From NCBI GenBank assembly GCA_035544895.1, contig DASZZM010000086.1, positions 14,828 to 78,827 of the forward strand: a DNA stretch of 64,000 bases, given 5' to 3'. Shown piece after piece: positions 42,827-53,762 of this stretch (position 1 is its first letter; each line of letters begins with the position of its first letter). Under the pieces are notes generated by a model. It was not told where the DNA came from. It was given only the letters and a program-made list of their open reading frames with translations, and did no database searches. The DNA is from JASLEW01 sp035544895. Its GTDB lineage: Bacteria > Acidobacteriota > Thermoanaerobaculia > Multivoradales > UBA5704. Made by a program: the position numbers and the translations under genes.

Positions 42827-45800
42827 GCTCGGAAATGCCGGCCGGCCTCGCCGCGCCAGGAGTCGCGCGGCAAAGCTTCGTCGGCCGCGCGGCGCGCCAG
42901 GGCGGCGCGGTGGTGCTGCTGACCGTTCTGCTTGCCGCCGCCGGCACCTTCGTCTTTCCCACGCTGCCGAGCAGCATCTTCCCGCCCCTGCAGTTCCCCA
43001 GGATCGTGGTCATCGCCCACAGCGGCACGCTGCCGGCCCGATCGATGATGCTGACCGTGACCCGACACCTGGAGCAGGCGATCCGCGAGGTGCCGGGCAT
43101 CCGGAGGGTGCGCTCCAAGACCTTTCGCGGCGCGGCCGAGCTGTCGGCGCAGTTCGAACCCTCGACCAACATGGACATCGCGCTGCAGCAGTTGCAGAGC
43201 CGGATCGCCGAGGCGCGGGCAGGCATCTCCGGCGAGCTCGACCTCACCGTCGAACGGCTGACCCCGACCTCGTTCCCGGTGCTGAGCCTCATCCTCACCG
43301 GGCGGCTGCCCATCGCCGACCTGCGCGACTATGCCTTCTACGTGGTGCGGCCGGCGCTGTCCCGCGTCCCCGGGGTCGGCAGGGTGGAGGTGCAGGCCAG
43401 CGACACGCGCGAGATCGAGGTGGTCGCCGACCCGGCCCGGCTGACGGCGACCGGTCTCACCGTCAAGGAGCTGAGCGCCGCCCTCGCCGCCGCCAACCAG
43501 CTCGCGCCGGTCGGCCGTTACGCGGCGGCCGGCGAGCAGCACCTGGTGCTGGTCTCCGGGCTGTGGAGCTCGGTCCGCGGCATCGCCGACACGCCGGTCG
43601 CCGTGCGCAAGGGCACCGTCATCCGGGTGGCGGACGTGGCCACCGTCTTCCCCGGGGCGCCCGACCGCACCGCACTGGCCACCGGCAACGGACAGGACGC
43701 GGTACTGATCAACGTCTCGCAGCAGATCAACACCGATATCTTGACCGTCAAGGCGGGAGTCGAGCAGGCGCTGAGTGGCGACATCTCCTCCTCGCTGCCC
43801 TCCGGGCTTCGCATCTCCAAGGTCTACGACCTGGCCGAGTTCGTGGCCACCGCCATCGCCAATGTGCGCGACGCGATCCTGATCGGCGGCTTGCTCGCCG
43901 TCTTCGTGCTGGTGGCTTTCCTCGGCGACTGGCGGATGACGCTCATCTCGGCCCTCACCCTGCCGCTCACCGTGCTTTCCACTTTTCTGTTCATGCGGCT
44001 GTTCGGCGAATCGATCAACCTGATGTCGATGGGAGGTCTGGCGGTCGCCATCGGCCTGGTCATCGACGACGCCGTCGTGGTGGTCGAGAACATCCACCGC
44101 CGCATCGCCGCCGGCGGCGGCCAGGGAGGCCAGCCGGTCGAGGACGCGACGGCGGAGCTGGTGGCGCCGGTCGTCGGCTCGACGCTCACCACCGTGGTCG
44201 TCCTGGCGCCTCTCGGTCTGCTGTCGGGAGTGGTAGGGCAGTTCTTCCGCGCCCTGTCGCTCACCCTTTCGGTGGCGGTCCTGATCTCGCTCGCCCTGGC
44301 GCTGACCCTCATCCCGCTGCTGTCGCGCTGGGTCTATCTCCGGCGCCGGCAACCTCCATCCGCGTCATCGCTCGCGCCCGCGCCGCCCGCGGAGGTGGCA
44401 CACCATGCCGGTCCGCGCTGGGTGCAGGGCCTCGACCGCTTCTACGCCAGGAGCCTCGCGGCGGCGATGGGCCGCCCGTGGCTGGCGATGGCGGCGGCTG
44501 CCGTCCTGGCGATCACAGCCGTGCTCGCCGGCTGGAGGATCCCGAGCGGCTTCCTGCCACAGATGGATGAAGGAGGCTTCGTCATCGACTACCGGAGCCC
44601 GTCGGGTACAGCCATCCAGCAGACCGATCGCCTTGTCCGCAGGGTCGAGCGCATCGTCGCCGCCACACCCGAGGTGGCTTCCTTCTCGCGGCGCACCGGC
44701 TCCGAGCTCGGGCTCTTCGCCACCGAGCAGAACAAGGGCGACGTGCTGATCCGCCTCAAGCCGAGGTCCCAGCGCTCTCGCTCCGCCGAAGAGGTGATCG
44801 CCGACCTGCGCCTGCGCGTGCACGAGGCGGTGCCCGAGCTCGACGTCGAGTTCGCGCAGATCCTCCAGGATATGATCGGCGATCTCGAAGGGGCGTCGAC
44901 CCCGATCGAGGTGAAGATCTTCGGCGACGATCCCGACGTGCTGGCCCGTCTGGCCGGCGAGGTCCAGCCGCTCGTCGAGAAGGTGCAGGGCGTCGTCGAT
45001 CTGGTCGGCGTCCAGCGCGGCAATCCCGAGGTCACCTGGCAGATCGATCCGGTGGCCGCCGGCCGCATCGGCCTGACCGTGGACCAGGTGGCCTCCCAAG
45101 TTTCGGCCTCATGGCTGGGAGACGTCGCCACGCAGCTGCGCCTGCTCGACCGCATGGTGCCGGTGCGCGTGCGCTTTCCCGACCGCGACCGCCTGGAACC
45201 GGCCAGGCTGGCGGCCACACCCGTGCGCGGCGCCGACGGCAGCATCGTGCCGCTGTCGGCCCTGGGCAAGCCGGTGTCGTCCCATGGGCAGAGCATCCTG
45301 ACGCGCGAGAATCTGCGCCAGATGGCGATGCTGACGGCGCGCCTGGAAGGGCGCGACCTGGGAGGCGCGGTAGGCGAGATCAAGTCGCGGCTCGCGGCCC
45401 TGCGCCTGCCGGTGGGGTACTCGGTCGAAGTGGGCGGCCAGTACGAGTCGCAGCGCCAGTCCTTCCAGGAGCTGTTGATGGTGTTCGCCATCTCGGCTTC
45501 GCTGGTGCTGGTCGTCCTCATGTTCCAGTTCCGCCATTTCCTGCCGGCCATCCTGCTCCTGGCCGCGGCCCCGCTGTCGCTCGGCGGCGCCTTCCTGCTC
45601 GTCTGGGCGGCCGGATCGGAGCTCAACGTCTCTTCCGCCATGGGCCTGATCCTGCTCGTCGGCCTGGTCGTCAAGAACGGGATCGTGATGCTCGACTACG
45701 CCCACCGCCTGCACGCTGCCGGCCAGCCCCTGCGCGAGGCCATCGCCACTGCCGCGGGGATTCGCCTGCGCCCCATCCTGATGACCACCCTCTGCACCCT

Positions 45801-45972
45801 TTTCGGCCTGCTCCCCCTGGCCCTCGGCCTGGGGGCCGGCGCCGAGCTGCAAAAGCCGCTCGCCCTGGCGGTCATCGGCGGCCTCGGCCTCTCCACCCTG
45901 GTCACCCTCTACGCCCTCCCTTCTATCTATGCCGCGTTGCGCGGGCGCGCCGGCAAGAGCCCAAGTACCTAG
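42823..45972 (+). CDS. RND-family efflux pump inner membrane transporter
   Basis: 1049 residues from a GTG overlapping the MFP stop (GTGA). Twelve membrane helices with two large periplasmic loops; TM4 has the proton-relay pair in GGLAVAIGLVIDDAVVVVENIHRR (about 405-428). FLPQMDEGGFVIDYRSPSG near 575-592 and the C-terminal GLILLVGLVVKNGIVMLDYAHRL (about 942-965) are family signatures. The EGGF wording and CzcC-like partner resemble heavy-metal efflux (HME/CusA-CzcA) and related pumps, but no Met triad was verified. Substrate is therefore open. An orphan RiPP precursor gene follows 94 bases downstream. Confidence 0.9.
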   Translation: MSSEMPAGLAAPGVARQSFVGRAARQGGAVVLLTVLLAAAGTFVFPTLPSSIFPPLQFPRIVVIAHSGTLPARSMMLTVTRHLEQAIREVPGIRRVRSKTFRGAAELSAQFEPSTNMDIALQQLQSRIAEARAGISGELDLTVERLTPTSFPVLSLILTGRLPIADLRDYAFYVVRPALSRVPGVGRVEVQASDTREIEVVADPARLTATGLTVKELSAALAAANQLAPVGRYAAAGEQHLVLVSGLWSSVRGIADTPVAVRKGTVIRVADVATVFPGAPDRTALATGNGQDAVLINVSQQINTDILTVKAGVEQALSGDISSSLPSGLRISKVYDLAEFVATAIANVRDAILIGGLLAVFVLVAFLGDWRMTLISALTLPLTVLSTFLFMRLFGESINLMSMGGLAVAIGLVIDDAVVVVENIHRRIAAGGGQGGQPVEDATAELVAPVVGSTLTTVVVLAPLGLLSGVVGQFFRALSLTLSVAVLISLALALTLIPLLSRWVYLRRRQPPSASSLAPAPPAEVAHHAGPRWVQGLDRFYARSLAAAMGRPWLAMAAAAVLAITAVLAGWRIPSGFLPQMDEGGFVIDYRSPSGTAIQQTDRLVRRVERIVAATPEVASFSRRTGSELGLFATEQNKGDVLIRLKPRSQRSRSAEEVIADLRLRVHEAVPELDVEFAQILQDMIGDLEGASTPIEVKIFGDDPDVLARLAGEVQPLVEKVQGVVDLVGVQRGNPEVTWQIDPVAAGRIGLTVDQVASQVSASWLGDVATQLRLLDRMVPVRVRFPDRDRLEPARLAATPVRGADGSIVPLSALGKPVSSHGQSILTRENLRQMAMLTARLEGRDLGGAVGEIKSRLAALRLPVGYSVEVGGQYESQRQSFQELLMVFAISASLVLVVLMFQFRHFLPAILLLAAAPLSLGGAFLLVWAAGSELNVSSAMGLILLVGLVVKNGIVMLDYAHRLHAAGQPLREAIATAAGIRLRPILMTTLCTLFGLLPLALGLGAGAELQKPLALAVIGGLGLSTLVTLYALPSIYAALRGRAGKSPST

Positions 45973-46066
45973 CCCGCATTTCTCATGCCCCCTCTGCTGC
46001 GGCGCCACGCGCCGACCTATTCGCAGCACAGTAAGGGGAGGAGCAGTTGGACGAAAGGAGAGCCGC

Positions 46067-46228
46067 ATGAACCTCGACAAGAAACCGGCCAGGAAGCTGA
46101 CCCTCAACCGCGAGTCGCTACTACGCCTCGAAGACCGGGAGCTGCAGCGAGTCGCCGCCGGCTTCAGCGGCAGTGGTGAGTGCACCCACGGCCCCAGCAA
46201 CTGCGGCAAGTGCACCTATCATTGCTGA
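46067..46228 (+). CDS. RiPP (lanthipeptide-like) precursor peptide
   Basis: 53 residues; an excellent AAAGGAG site sits before the ATG at 46067. The leader KPARKLTLNRESLLRLEDREL matches the KKLTLNRETLRxLxxxEL pattern of leader peptides known from class I lanthipeptide-type and other double-glycine RiPPs. It is followed by QRVAAG at the expected cleavage site (AG instead of GG). The 21-residue core has four Cys (E-C-T, N-C-G, K-C-T and the terminal H-C), three Ser and two Thr, suited to thioether or disulphide rings. No lanthionine synthetase, radical SAM, YcaO or peptidase-transporter gene is in the window, so maturation enzymes would be elsewhere. Function inferred from leader only. Confidence 0.72.
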   Translation: MNLDKKPARKLTLNRESLLRLEDRELQRVAAGFSGSGECTHGPSNCGKCTYHC

Positions 46229-46250
46229 CCGGCGGCAGAGCGCGCGGTTG

Positions 46251-46751
46251 TCAAAGGATCTCCGGGTCCGGGGAGCCAGGCGCGTCGACGAGGTCAAGGA
46301 AAGCGAAGGGGCGGAAGTCGTCGGGGTTGAAGGTAGCCAGGCGCCGCACTCCGGCAAGCTCGAGGGTGGCGGCCAGGGCGGTGTCGAGAATGCGCTTGCG
46401 GCCGAGGCGGAGCTGGCCGAGCAGCTCGAGGGTGCGGTCGAGGACGCCAGGCGCCGGAAAGATGCGCACCACCTCCGCGGCGCCCCACAGGCTGCGCACC
46501 AGGCGAAGGCCATCCTTCATCGAGAGCGGGTTCGCGAAGCGGCGTGGATCGGTTGCGACGTGCAGGAACTCATGAATAACCTGCGGAGCGAGCGCCAGGC
46601 TGCCGCCATTCCCACGAATCTCGCCTTCGAGCAGCCGGCGGGCCGCCGCATGGCGGGGGGCCCCCGCCATCATCCAGGAAACCAGGACATCGGTGTCGAC
46701 GGCGAGGATCAGCGGCCGAGCCTCTCGTCGAGCAGCTCGGCGCGGGTCCAC
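46251..46751 (-). CDS. vapC: VapC-like PIN-domain toxin
   Basis: PIN fold: LILAVDTDVLVSWM (first catalytic Asp), VIHEFLHVATDP (Glu), RKRILDTALAATLELAGVRRLATFNPDDF (Asp residues), all consistent with an Mg-dependent ribonuclease of the VapC class. The frame from the GTG at 46751 gives 166 residues, but VapC proteins normally begin right at the first strand. That would be a CTG at 46712 (CTG-ATC-CTC-GCC), which overlaps the antitoxin stop as CTGA. I give the GTG limit but consider the CTG start (153 residues) quite likely. The stop lies 22 bases from the convergent RiPP gene. Confidence 0.82.
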   Translation of the reverse strand: MDPRRAARREARPLILAVDTDVLVSWMMAGAPRHAAARRLLEGEIRGNGGSLALAPQVIHEFLHVATDPRRFANPLSMKDGLRLVRSLWGAAEVVRIFPAPGVLDRTLELLGQLRLGRKRILDTALAATLELAGVRRLATFNPDDFRPFAFLDLVDAPGSPDPEIL

Positions 46752-46939
46752 GGCGCCAGCAGAGCGCCGCTCGGATGAGGTTCCAGCTCGAACAGGGATG
46801 CCGAGTTTCCGGCTCGATGCGCGGCGTATTCCGACAGGGCCTCGCGGATCAACTCGGCCACAGGACGCCCTGAGCGCTCGGCAAGCGCCTTCAGCTCGCG
46901 GTAGTTGTCCTCATCGACATGGAGCGAAATCGGCTTCAT
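46709..46939 (-). CDS. vapB: VapB/ribbon-helix-helix antitoxin
   Basis: 76 residues from the ATG at 46939. N-terminal MKPISLHVDEDNYRELKALAERSGRPVAELIREALSEY is a ribbon-helix-helix (CopG/Arc-like) DNA-binding domain; the C-terminal SASLFELEPHPSGALLAPWTRAELLDERLGR is the toxin-neutralising tail. The stop overlaps the vapC coding region. A perfect palindrome in the promoter (46964-46973) suggests autorepression by the VapBC complex. Confidence 0.85.
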   Translation of the reverse strand: MKPISLHVDEDNYRELKALAERSGRPVAELIREALSEYAAHRAGNSASLFELEPHPSGALLAPWTRAELLDERLGR

Positions 46940-46948
46940 CAGATCTCG

Positions 46949-46977
46949 ATTGTATATAGGAATCCGATATCGGTCAA
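46949..46977 (-). promoter_or_regulatory. vapBC promoter with operator-like palindrome
   Basis: On the minus strand: TTGACC (46977-46972), 17-base spacer, TACAAT (46954-46949), a near-consensus sigma70 promoter. The spacer contains the perfect 10-bp palindrome CCGATATCGG at 46964-46973, placed to block RNA polymerase. Confidence 0.75.
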
Positions 46978-47023
46978 CTCGGCCAGCAGATAAACCTGCC
47001 GCAGGGACCCGGCGCATCCCCGA

Positions 47024-47686
47024 TCACCCCGCTTCGGCGACGATGGCGACGCTGCTCGAGGTGCCGAGACGGGTGGCTCCGGCGGCGATCATGGCGCGCG
47101 CGGTCGCGGCATCGCGGATGCCGCCCGAGGCCTTGACGCCGATCCGGCCGGCGACGGCGCTGGCGAGCAACGAGACGTCCCCGACCGTGGCTCCCCCGCG
47201 GGAAAAGCCGGTCGAGGTCTTGACGAAGTCGGCTCCGGACGCGACCACCAGGCCGGCGCCGCGGAGCTTCTCCGCGTCCGAGAGCAGGGCGGTCTCGAGG
47301 ATCACCTTGAGCACCAGGCCGGCGCGCTCCTGCCGCGCCGCCGCCACCCACCGGGAGAGGTCGTCGAGCACGCGCTCGTCCTCGCCGCTCTTCAGCCATG
47401 AGAGGTTGAGCACGGTGTCGAGCTCCTGGGCGCCGTCGGCGACCGCCTGGCGCGACTCGGCCAGGCGGACCGCCGGGTGAACGTAGCCGAGCGGGAAGCC
47501 GACGACGGTGCAGGTGCGGACGGCGGTGCCGCCGAGCGCCCGGGCGGCCGCGGCGACGTAGACCGGCGGTATGCACACCGCCGCGAAACCATGCTCGGCC
47601 GCCTCCTCGATGACCCGGCTGACCTCGGCGGCGCTGGCTTCCGGACGCAGCAGGGTGTGGTCGAGGTAGCGGGCCAGATCGCTCAT
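47024..47686 (-). CDS. deoC: Deoxyribose-phosphate aldolase
   Basis: 220 residues from the ATG at 47686, overlapping the SpoIID-like stop by 4 bases. TIM barrel with LDHTLLRPEASAAEV at the N-terminus, CTVVGFPLG, LVLKVILETALL (proton-relay Lys) and GADFVKTSTGF with the Schiff-base Lys, then VKASGGIRD. Splits 2-deoxyribose-5-phosphate into acetaldehyde and glyceraldehyde-3-phosphate. Last gene of the leftward dnaK operon run. Confidence 0.92.
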   Translation of the reverse strand: MSDLARYLDHTLLRPEASAAEVSRVIEEAAEHGFAAVCIPPVYVAAAARALGGTAVRTCTVVGFPLGYVHPAVRLAESRQAVADGAQELDTVLNLSWLKSGEDERVLDDLSRWVAAARQERAGLVLKVILETALLSDAEKLRGAGLVVASGADFVKTSTGFSRGGATVGDVSLLASAVAGRIGVKASGGIRDAATARAMIAAGATRLGTSSSVAIVAEAG

Positions 47687-50004
47687 CGGCTGTCCTGCCG
47701 CGCGCCGCCGCCGCCGGAGGGGTCCACCAGGCGCACCCGCGACAGCTCGACCCCGCTGTAGTAGTGGTAGAGGATCTCGCGGTAGCTATGGCCGCGTTGC
47801 GCCATGCCGTAGGCCCCCACCTGGCAGAGGCCCACTCCATGCCCCCAGCCGCGGCCGGTGAAAAGCCACCCCGGCTCCTGCCGCGGCGGGGTCAGCCGCT
47901 TGGCGGTGAACAACGTATCGGGGATGTCGAGCGTCCAGCGCACGGCGAGGCCGTCGACCTCGGCGGTCCTGCCGCCCTCGCCCTCGATGCGGATCTTGCC
48001 CACACGGCCGGACTCGCCGCGCGCCAGGATCTCGAAGTTGCGAAAGCCGAGCCCGGGGAAGCGGGTGCCCACCTGCGAGGCAAGCTGCGAGTCGCTGCGG
48101 AAGCGGGTCCAGGAGCTGTACTGGCTGCTGCGGTCGAAAGCCGCGCCTTCGAGGCTCACCTCCTGGATGACCGCGAGCAGGTTGTCGTCGTGCCAGAAGA
48201 GGACGAGATTGTCGCCCGGCAGAACCGCGAGATCGGAGGCGGCCATTTCGGGGCCGCGGCGGCGAAAGGTCGCCAGGTGCTCGGGCAGGTTATAGGTCTT
48301 GTCGTCCTTGCCCGAGCGCACCGTCAACTTGCCATCGGCAGCGGCGAGAAACGAGACGTCCTCGCGGCGCACCACCCGCAGCAGCTCGGCCAGGGCCAGG
48401 AGCATGCGCTCGATCTCGTCTTGTCTGAGCGGCTGATCGAGCGGGCCGGCCAGCAGGCCGCTCCTGAGCAGCCAGGCGGCGCGCCGCCGGTCGTCCTCGC
48501 TCCAGTCCGCGGGCGGGTCCTTGAGCAGATAGGCGACATCCTGGGGAGCGAGCAGCAGCTTGGCGTCGAGCGCCAGGTCGAACGATGAGGCCACGAAGCG
48601 CTGTACGGCACGGCGGTCGAGGGATGCCAGGCGCTCTTTGTCGGGCGCCGGCAGGCCGGCAAGCAGAGCCAGGTGCGCGAGGCGGGCGGCGAGGACCTGG
48701 GAAGGAGAGCCCGGCGCGAACTCCGGCAGCACGTGGCTAGTCAGGCCGGCGGGGAAGGCGGTGCCCGCCGGCAGGTCGCCTGGCAGGTGCACGAACCCCT
48801 CCTCGATGCAGGGAACCCCCTTGAGGTAAGGCTCCTCCTCCTTGAGCGGAAACATGACGTGCACGTCCTCGGTGTGGCCGCCGCAGGTCGAGCTGTAGAG
48901 CGCGTCGACCAGCTCGCCGTGGTAGAGCAGCACCTGGCCGGCGGTCTCCGCCACGGCGCGGTCGCTGAGCGGGTGCTCGACGTCCATGCCGCCGTAGACC
49001 TGGCAGCGCGGCGTGGCACAGATATCGTAGCCCTCGCGCGCAAACTCGCCGAGGTTGCGCAGCGTGTAGGTGCGGGCGGCCACGGCCTGCGCCTTGAGCG
49101 CTTCGAGCTGGCGATACTGCTCGGGCCCCATCTCGCTCGGCACTACGCCGCGCAGGTAATCCTCGGCCGGCAGCTCGTTGACGACGTTGAGAGTGCCGCG
49201 ATCGTTGAGATAGACCAGGATGCGGCCGCGGTAGCGCTTGCCTTGCACGCGGATGCCGCCTTGCCCGGTGGGATTGATGGCCAGCCAGCGCCCGGGATAG
49301 ACGGTCGAGGTGTCTCCCTGGACGACGCGCAGCGCCGGCTCGGCCACGCCGCCGCCGTCGAAGACCACGAAAGCTCCGATGACGCCGAGCGTGGACAGCC
49401 GCCGCAGATCTCCTTCCGCCGCCTCGCGCGCGGAGTAACGGCCGACGCGCACGCGGTACAGATCGATGCTGGCGTCGAAGTGCGCTTCTCCGGGCAGGCC
49501 ACTCTGACGCTCCAGGCGGCGGGCGAGGTCCTGCGCCTGCCGCTCGTCGCGCAGGGCGGCGACCTGCAGGCGGTAGAAGCCCTGCCTGGTGATGCCCGCG
49601 GCGGGCTCGATGCGCAACGGCGCTACCGCGGCCACGAGCTTGCCGCCGACCATCGCGGTGAGGCCGCCATCGCAGCAGGGCAGGGTGACGACCGCGAGAT
49701 CGCTGGCCAGGCCCACCTTGAGCAGAATGGGCGGCGTCGGCCCCGCGGCGTCGGGGACCGGCTCGGGCCGGAGGGCGGGATGGGACGGCGGCGGCGCGGC
49801 GGGTTGCGGCGGCTGCGGCGCGGGTTGCGGCGCCGGGGGCGGAGCGGCCGGCTTCTTGGGCACCTCCTTGGGCCGGGCTGGCCGGGTGACCGGTTGCGGC
49901 AGGCCGGGACCGCAGCCCGCGGCGAGCGCCAGAAGCAGCGCCAGGCAGGCCGCCGCATATCTCCGCGCGGGAGGCCGCCACGGGCGGGCCGGCACCCGCC
50001 TCAT
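47683..50004 (-). CDS. SpoIID/LytB-domain lipoprotein with SPOR-like domain
   Basis: 773 residues. Lipobox LALLLALAAGC near residue 31, then a Pro-rich stretch (about 36-85), a SPOR-like repeat region (FYRLQVAALRDERQAQDLARRLERQSGL and LYRVRVGRYSAREAAEGDLRRLSTLG, about 143-215), and the SpoIID core (about 255-400: YLNDRGTLNVVNELPAEDYLRGVVPSEMGPEQYRQLEALKAQAVAARTYTL, then YSSTCGGHTE). The C-terminus ends in GRGWGHGVGLCQVGAYGMAQRGHSYREILYHYYSGVEL, the SpoIID amidase-enhancer motif. Such proteins are lytic transglycosylases acting on denuded peptidoglycan; SPOR domains bind that same substrate at division sites. No sporulation genes are nearby. Confidence 0.87.
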   Translation of the reverse strand: MRRVPARPWRPPARRYAAACLALLLALAAGCGPGLPQPVTRPARPKEVPKKPAAPPPAPQPAPQPPQPAAPPPSHPALRPEPVPDAAGPTPPILLKVGLASDLAVVTLPCCDGGLTAMVGGKLVAAVAPLRIEPAAGITRQGFYRLQVAALRDERQAQDLARRLERQSGLPGEAHFDASIDLYRVRVGRYSAREAAEGDLRRLSTLGVIGAFVVFDGGGVAEPALRVVQGDTSTVYPGRWLAINPTGQGGIRVQGKRYRGRILVYLNDRGTLNVVNELPAEDYLRGVVPSEMGPEQYRQLEALKAQAVAARTYTLRNLGEFAREGYDICATPRCQVYGGMDVEHPLSDRAVAETAGQVLLYHGELVDALYSSTCGGHTEDVHVMFPLKEEEPYLKGVPCIEEGFVHLPGDLPAGTAFPAGLTSHVLPEFAPGSPSQVLAARLAHLALLAGLPAPDKERLASLDRRAVQRFVASSFDLALDAKLLLAPQDVAYLLKDPPADWSEDDRRRAAWLLRSGLLAGPLDQPLRQDEIERMLLALAELLRVVRREDVSFLAAADGKLTVRSGKDDKTYNLPEHLATFRRRGPEMAASDLAVLPGDNLVLFWHDDNLLAVIQEVSLEGAAFDRSSQYSSWTRFRSDSQLASQVGTRFPGLGFRNFEILARGESGRVGKIRIEGEGGRTAEVDGLAVRWTLDIPDTLFTAKRLTPPRQEPGWLFTGRGWGHGVGLCQVGAYGMAQRGHSYREILYHYYSGVELSRVRLVDPSGGGGARQDSR

Positions 50005-50834
50005 CGCATGTGCGCCCCGTGAACCTTGTGCTCGCGCCGGAAGTCTTCGACGCCGGTCAGCACCACGGGCTGCGTCATCTCGTAGAGCCGGCTGACGATC
50101 ATCGGCGGCAGGCGGGACGACAACAGGCCGGCGGCGGCAATCGGCTCCGGCTCGGGATCGCGGCCGCGGTCGAGCTTGACCGGGCCGGCGCGCGCCGACT
50201 CGCCCGGGGCCGCCCCGAGCCGGTAGTTGGTGGTGAACAGCGTCGGGCGGCGCCGCGTGTAGCGGCTGTTGATCAGCAGGTAGAGGATGTCACGCACCCA
50301 GGGAGTGTGCTGCTGGGTGCCGAGCTCGTCGAGGATGAGCAGCGGGACCTCGATCAGAGGGTCGATGATCTGGTGCGTGGACTCGGCGGAGCTGGCGCCG
50401 AAGGTCGACTGGATCTGGTGGATGAGGGAGTTGAACTCGATGAAGCGGGCGCGCACGGCGAAGCGCTCGACGACCTCGACCAGGACGCCCACCGCCAGGT
50501 GGGTCTTGCCGACGCCGGGAGGACCGATGAACAGCAGGCCCGACTCGCGAATGCCGCCGTCGTTGAGAAAACCGTTGGCGTATTGCTCGGCCAGGGAGCG
50601 CGCCTGGAGCAGCTGGCCCTTGACCTGGGGTGAGCCGCTCGACACCTGGAAGTTGGCCAGCTTGCAGTGGCGGTAGCGCTCCGGGATGCCGGCCGCCGCC
50701 AGCAGGCGAGCCACAGCGCCCTGGCCGCGGCAGGCGCAAGGGCGTGCCGTCCCCGCCCCTCCGTCGGCCGCCACCAACCATCCGCGGCCGCCGCACCGCG
50801 GGCAGCGCTCCGCGCCGGGTTGACTCTCTACCAT
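50001..50834 (-). CDS. DnaC/DnaI-like AAA+ helicase-loader ATPase
   Basis: 277 residues. The N-terminal zinc module ERCPRCGGRGWL...CACRGQG is typical of DnaC-like loaders. The AAA+ core has Walker A FIGPPGVGKTHLA (about 101-113), Walker B PLLILDELGTQ and sensor LFTTNYRL. A disordered Pro/Arg insert and the arginine-finger region SRLPPMIVSRLYEMTQ follow. It probably loads the replicative helicase. TACCAT at 50847-50842 lies at -10 spacing from the ATG, so a leaderless start is possible, in addition to read-through from hspR 58 bases upstream. Confidence 0.82.
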   Translation of the reverse strand: MVESQPGAERCPRCGGRGWLVAADGGAGTARPCACRGQGAVARLLAAAGIPERYRHCKLANFQVSSGSPQVKGQLLQARSLAEQYANGFLNDGGIRESGLLFIGPPGVGKTHLAVGVLVEVVERFAVRARFIEFNSLIHQIQSTFGASSAESTHQIIDPLIEVPLLILDELGTQQHTPWVRDILYLLINSRYTRRRPTLFTTNYRLGAAPGESARAGPVKLDRGRDPEPEPIAAAGLLSSRLPPMIVSRLYEMTQPVVLTGVEDFRREHKVHGAHMR

Positions 50835-50892
50835 GAAGAAAATGGTAGCACGGCGCGAGACCCCGGCTCAGGGGCGTGGTCTGTATTTATTT

Positions 50893-51282
50893 CTACTGGG
50901 AGTGGCGGGTGAGGGGGCCGCTGTGGACTTTGACGAGGGCGTGCCGGCGGTCCATGGACATGTTGCGCTCGCGGGCTTCGCGGCGCACGAACTCGAGAAG
51001 ACGGTCCACCTCGCCCTGCATCTGCTCGATGCGCTCCCGCATGTTGAGAATGACCTCGACGCCTGCCAGGTTGACCCCGAGCTCGCGCGTCAGGGTGAGG
51101 ATGATCTCGAGGCGGCGGATCGCCTCCTCGTCATAGAGACGGGTGTTGCCGGAGCTGCGCACCGGCTTGAGCAGGCCCTCCCTCTCGTAGAGCCGCAGCG
51201 TCTGCGGATGGATGCCGTAGCGCTCGGCCACCACGCTGATCATCACGTACTTCTGGTCGGCTCTGCTCCGTCGGCCAGGCAT
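50893..51282 (-). CDS. hspR: MerR-family heat-shock repressor HspR
   Basis: 129 residues. MISVVAERYGIHPQTLRLYEREGLLKPVRSSGNTRLYDEEAIRRLEIILTLTRELGVNLAGVEVIL (about 14-77) is the HspR-type winged helix with its characteristic NTRLYDEEAIRRLE; a helical dimerisation tail with MRERIEQMQGEVDRLLEFV follows. HspR binds HAIR operators upstream of dnaK with DnaK as co-repressor. It is third in the dnaK-hsp20-hspR operon, the classical autoregulated arrangement. Confidence 0.9.
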   Translation of the reverse strand: MPGRRSRADQKYVMISVVAERYGIHPQTLRLYEREGLLKPVRSSGNTRLYDEEAIRRLEIILTLTRELGVNLAGVEVILNMRERIEQMQGEVDRLLEFVRREARERNMSMDRRHALVKVHSGPLTRHSQ

Positions 51283-51292
51283 CGGCTTCTCC

Positions 51293-51733
51293 CTACAGAC
51301 CCTCGAGAGGGTTTTCGATCGCGGCGCCCCGCTTGCGCACCTCGACGCGCAGGATCCCCTGTTCGAAGGCGGTGTTGACCGCGCCGGTCCCAGCCGCCGA
51401 TCCGAGCTCGATCATCCGGCGGAAAGGACCGTAGCTGCGCTCCATGCGCAGAAAGTTGCGATTCTCTCCCAGGGGCTGGCGGCGGCCGGAGATCTCCAGC
51501 CGCCCGTCCTTGACTTGCAGCTGGACGTCCTCGCGACGCACCCCGGAAAGCTCGGCATAGACCAGGAACGCTTCCGCGGTCTCGATGACGTCGACGGCGG
51601 GGGCCCAGGTGCCCGGGACCCCGCCTTCGCGCTCGTCGAACTCCGAGGAGAGCATGGCCTGCTCGAAGAGGCTGTTGATCCTCTCCTGGATGCGGGACAG
51701 CTCTTCGAGGTAGACCTTCCTGAAGGTCGCCAT
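51293..51733 (-). CDS. Small heat-shock protein, Hsp20/alpha-crystallin family
   Basis: 146 residues from the ATG at 51733. The alpha-crystallin domain runs from about residue 45 (WAPAVDVIETAEAFLVYAELSGVRREDVQLQVKDGRLEISGRRQP) to the A-x-x-x-n-G-x-L motif (NTAFEQGILRVEVRKR). It holds unfolding proteins in a refoldable state for DnaK. Ten bases before hspR and ten after dnaK. Confidence 0.92.
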   Translation of the reverse strand: MATFRKVYLEELSRIQERINSLFEQAMLSSEFDEREGGVPGTWAPAVDVIETAEAFLVYAELSGVRREDVQLQVKDGRLEISGRRQPLGENRNFLRMERSYGPFRRMIELGSAAGTGAVNTAFEQGILRVEVRKRGAAIENPLEGL

Positions 51734-51743
51734 GGCCAACCGC

Positions 51744-53708
<1,965 letters not shown>

Positions 53709-53762
53709 GCGACTCCTCCTCCTTGCTCGGCTCCCAGGCAAGGCACGCCTGGGCGCAACCTG

